From Shouchella oshimensis (lineage in GTDB: Bacteria; Bacillota; Bacilli; Bacillales; Bacillaceae_D): DNA of 64,000 nucleotides. Positions 61,960 through 64,000 of the stretch are shown one piece after another. Positions within the stretch are counted from its first letter, which is position 1. Each line of letters begins with the position of its first letter. Under the pieces are notes generated by a model, which worked only from the letters and a program-made list of their open reading frames with translations, had not been told where the DNA came from and made no database searches. Position numbers and translations under genes: made by a program. The stretch covers positions 362,707 through 426,706 of the forward strand of contig NZ_KV917380.1 in NCBI RefSeq assembly GCF_002019765.1. The letters are read 5' to 3'.

Positions 61960-63032
61960 AAAAGAAGCTCTTTATTTTTTTAGTAACGGTAATGGTTGTG
62001 TTTCTTTTCTTTTCTAACGTACGTACGAATATTATTGACGAGCTTCAACTTGTGACAATAGTCGGCTTTGATCGGGCAGAAGACGAGCAGTTCCGTGGTA
62101 CGGTAACATTAACTGCTTACTCAATAGAAGAGGAATTGAATAATGTGACGCTTTCTGCAGTGTCCACATCAACGAGAGAACTTCGTTTAAAGCTGAATGC
62201 CATGTCTTCAAGACCTATCCATGGTGGGAAAATCTCCGCCATCGTTGTTCAAGACGAGCTTGCAAAGACTGGTCTTTTCTCCCTTTTGGATACGTATTAT
62301 CGCGACCCAACCATTGCACTAAGATCGTATCTATGTGTAACGAGAGGGAATGCAGAGACGATGTTAAACCGTGAGTTTCCTTTGCAAACAGAAATAGGTA
62401 CTTATCTAAGTGATATGCTTTCGCATAATGTAGACTATGGAAATTTACCGTTAACGAATATGCACTTGTTTATGAGAGCTTACTATGAAAAAGGCAAAGA
62501 CCCTATTATGCCGATAATATCGTATACAAAAAATGCGTTGCGAGTAGAGGGGATGGCTCTTTTTAAAGATGATCGGTTTGTGGCAGAAGTTGATTTAAAC
62601 GATTCGTTTTATTTGAAATTAATTCAAGATGGCTATCAGCATGGAGGTTTAATTGAAGTGGCCATGGATCAGGGAGAAAAAGTTGCGGTACTACGAGAAA
62701 TACGATCCAATTTAGATTTGAAAACAGATCTGGACAAAAACGTGATTCACCTTGACGTAACATTAAAGAGTCGAATCAGTGAATATTCAGGAGGGCTTAT
62801 TACAGAAGAAAAGGTAAAGGAAATTGTAGAAGCAGCTAAAGCCAATATTGCTTCTGGAATTCGTGATATCGTTTCGTTAATGCAAGAAAACCAGGTCGAT
62901 CCGATCGGTCTTGGTGCTAGGCAGTTAGAAAAAGAAAAGATAAGTGAGGAAGAGTGGTATGACATCTTCCAACAAATGGATGTTGACGTTACAGTCGATG
63001 TGAAGATTGTTGAATCAGGAGTTAGTCAATGA
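61956..63032 (+). CDS. Spore germinant receptor, C subunit, lacking lipobox Cys
   Basis: A 358-residue GerC-family protein. The N-terminal hydrophobic segment (about 5-20) leads into FFSNVRTNIIDELQLVTIVG, where family members have a lipobox and GCWDRREIDEL-like sequence. Here no Cys is present, so lipid attachment by the usual route is not possible and the helix probably stays as an uncleaved anchor. The remaining three-domain body looks complete and includes SRPIHGGKISAIVV and EGMALFKDDRFV. It is coupled to the B gene by a 4-base overlap. Confidence 0.88.
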   Translation: MKKKLFIFLVTVMVVFLFFSNVRTNIIDELQLVTIVGFDRAEDEQFRGTVTLTAYSIEEELNNVTLSAVSTSTRELRLKLNAMSSRPIHGGKISAIVVQDELAKTGLFSLLDTYYRDPTIALRSYLCVTRGNAETMLNREFPLQTEIGTYLSDMLSHNVDYGNLPLTNMHLFMRAYYEKGKDPIMPIISYTKNALRVEGMALFKDDRFVAEVDLNDSFYLKLIQDGYQHGGLIEVAMDQGEKVAVLREIRSNLDLKTDLDKNVIHLDVTLKSRISEYSGGLITEEKVKEIVEAAKANIASGIRDIVSLMQENQVDPIGLGARQLEKEKISEEEWYDIFQQMDVDVTVDVKIVESGVSQ

Positions 63033-63071
63033 CAGTATCTTTTTTATACTATATTTCCTTGAAGTACCTAC

Positions 63072-63099
63072 TTTACAAATGACCGTGTAGCGGTAAAAT
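63072..63099 (+). promoter_or_regulatory. Sigma-A promoter for azoreductase gene
   Basis: TTTACA (63072-63077), a 16-base spacer and TAAAAT (63094-63099), 37 bases before the ATG. Confidence 0.6.
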
Positions 63100-63135
63100 G
63101 AAAGACGTTCATTTTTTTAGTAGGAGGAAAAGATA

Positions 63136-63762
63136 ATGGCTAATGTACTAATGATTAATGCTAGTGATCGTCATGAGCATGGCGTCAGCGTGAAAATGTA
63201 TAATCAATTTGTTCAATCATATAAGGAAACCCATAAGCAAGATACAGTTGAAGAGGTGAACCTTTTCGAAGCAAACCTGCCTTACTACGGTGAAAAGGCT
63301 ATTGTAGCACTAACAAAGAAAGCGCAACAAGTCGATATGACGGTGGAAGAAGAGGAATTGGTAAATACGATTAGCTATTACCGTGATCAGTTCTCAAGAG
63401 CAGATAAACTAATGATTGCTTTCCCACTTTGGAATTTCACAGTACCGGCTCCCCTTATTACGTATCTATCGTATTTAGCTCAAGCTGGTTTTACATTCCA
63501 GTACACTGAAAATGGTCCGATCGGGTTAGCAGGAGATAAGGAAGTCGTTCTTTTAAGTGCTCGTGGTGGTATTTATTCAGAAGGTACACCGATGGAAAGT
63601 GCTGAGATGGCAATGAAACTAGTTCGTCAGACTATCTCTTTATGGGGGATTGTAAACCCGGAAGAGATTGTTATTGAAGGGCATAATGCGGCTCCAGATC
63701 AAAAAGAGCGCATTCTTGAAGAAGGACTTACAAGCGTTGCGACAGCTGCTGGACGTTTTTAA
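63136..63762 (+). CDS. azoR: FMN-dependent NADH-azoreductase
   Basis: A 208-residue flavodoxin-fold quinone and azo reductase. FMN-binding segments are INASDR at the N-terminus, FPLWNFTVPAPLITYLSY (about 96-113) and LLSARGGIYSEG. These enzymes reduce quinones by two electrons and protect from quinone or thiol stress. TAGGAGG precedes the ATG. It is monocistronic, with its own promoter and terminator. Confidence 0.9.
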   Translation: MANVLMINASDRHEHGVSVKMYNQFVQSYKETHKQDTVEEVNLFEANLPYYGEKAIVALTKKAQQVDMTVEEEELVNTISYYRDQFSRADKLMIAFPLWNFTVPAPLITYLSYLAQAGFTFQYTENGPIGLAGDKEVVLLSARGGIYSEGTPMESAEMAMKLVRQTISLWGIVNPEEIVIEGHNAAPDQKERILEEGLTSVATAAGRF

Positions 63763-63773
63763 GTGAAATCATT

Positions 63774-63809
63774 ACGCATGAGAGGGATTTCCCCTTTCAT
63801 GCGTTTTTT
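63774..63809. terminator. Bidirectional terminator, azoR and esterase gene
   Basis: ACGCATGA-AGGG pairs with CCCT-TCATGCGT, followed by T residues, between convergent genes. Confidence 0.85.
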
Positions 63810-63813
63810 ATTT

Positions 63814-64000
63814 CTATAAAAGTTCCAAATCTTCTAGTCGCTTTAACCAATCAGTTAAACAATCATTCCAGTAGGCCCACGTATGATCACCAGGTCCCTC
63901 AATGTATTGATAGGGAAGAGAAGTCATTTCAGCTTGCTGACGAAAGGTTTGATTGATCGGATAGAGAAAATCTTCTGTCCCACAGTATTGAAACAATGGT
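63814..64000 (-). CDS. Esterase (alpha/beta hydrolase), C-terminal end
   Basis: The minus strand is open from the window edge to a stop at 63814, giving the last 62 residues. FQYCGTEDFLYPINQTFRQQ and EGPGDHTWAYWNDCLTDWL match the end of the tributyrin esterase/S-formylglutathione hydrolase family: Asp in GTEDFLY and His in GDHTW would be the last two members of the catalytic triad. The nucleophile lies outside the window. The gene is cut by the window, not truncated in itself. Confidence 0.75.
   Translation of the reverse strand, partial: PLFQYCGTEDFLYPINQTFRQQAEMTSLPYQYIEGPGDHTWAYWNDCLTDWLKRLEDLELL

Overview
The window is a chromosomal segment of a low-GC, endospore-forming Bacillaceae, most probably an alkaliphile (Alkalihalobacillus/Shouchella-like). 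Gene order closely follows the B. subtilis spo0F-atp-mbl region: pbpG-speE-speB, ywiB-argS, fadF-acdA-rpoE-pyrG-ywjG-spo0F-fbaA-tal-murA2-glpX-rho-rpmE-tdk, prfA-prmC-spoIIR-ywlB-ywlC-mntP-ywlE-rpiB-ywlG-glyA-upp, the atp operon, ywzB-ywmB-murA-spoIID-spoIIQ-spoIIID-mbl-flhO-flhP. Sporulation genes (spo0F, spoIIR, spoIID, spoIIQ, spoIIID, a gerA-type operon) fix the lifestyle. The atp operon begins with atpZ, the c subunit carries P57xxE60xxP63 and the a subunit has a Lys after the RLFGN motif; all three are traits of alkaliphilic Bacillus ATP synthases. No rRNA, tRNA, CRISPR array, prophage or insertion sequence was recognised.

Layout. 1-2.3 kb: N-terminal part of an oligoendopeptidase F gene (minus strand), a 56-residue membrane protein and a tandem GNAT protein. 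2.3-10.3 kb: pbpG (minus) divergent from speE-speB, then ywiB, argS, a DUF456 protein and a cardiolipin synthase (minus). 10.4-16.5 kb: a beta-oxidation cluster (FadF-like Fe-S protein, thiolase, 3-hydroxyacyl-CoA dehydrogenase, acyl-CoA dehydrogenase, TetR regulator) with two matching palindromic operator candidates. 16.6-27 kb: rpoE, pyrG with a CTP-sensing type leader, spo0F with a sigma-H promoter, and central carbon, cell wall and nucleotide genes. 27-32 kb: a histidine-rich lipoprotein, a CoA-disulfide reductase-like enzyme (minus), prfA-prmC, spoIIR, ywlB. 32.1-32.4 kb: a cluster of DnaA boxes around the start of ywlC. 32.3-42.5 kb: ywlC, an RraB-domain protein, mntP, ywlE, a chemoreceptor, rpiB, ywlG, glyA, upp and a Vpr-like subtilase. 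42.5-42.8 kb: a highly structured intergenic repeat. 43-50.3 kb: the ATP synthase operon. 50.7-59.2 kb: ywzB to flhP and an EpuA-like protein; flhO is frameshifted. 59.3-64 kb: a gerA-type germinant receptor operon with a sigma-G promoter, an azoreductase and the end of an esterase gene.

How the genes fit together. The segment joins housekeeping functions (translation termination, transcription termination, CTP, UMP and polyamine synthesis, F1Fo-ATPase, MurA twice) with the sporulation programme, whose genes carry recognisable sigma-H, -E, -F(?) and -G promoters. Many genes use GTG or TTG starts backed by good Shine-Dalgarno sequences. Compared with my memory of B. subtilis the inserted genes are the DUF456 protein, the RraB-domain protein, the chemoreceptor lacking an ectodomain, the Vpr-like protease, the CoA-disulfide reductase and the gerA-type operon.

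Most worth checking: the DnaA-box cluster at ywlC, the 42.5-kb structured repeat, the flhO frameshift, the paired fatty-acid operators, the pyrG leader, the GerC-type protein without a lipobox cysteine, and the RraB-domain protein in a lineage that uses RNase Y rather than RNase E. I found no multi-gene system that looks wholly new.
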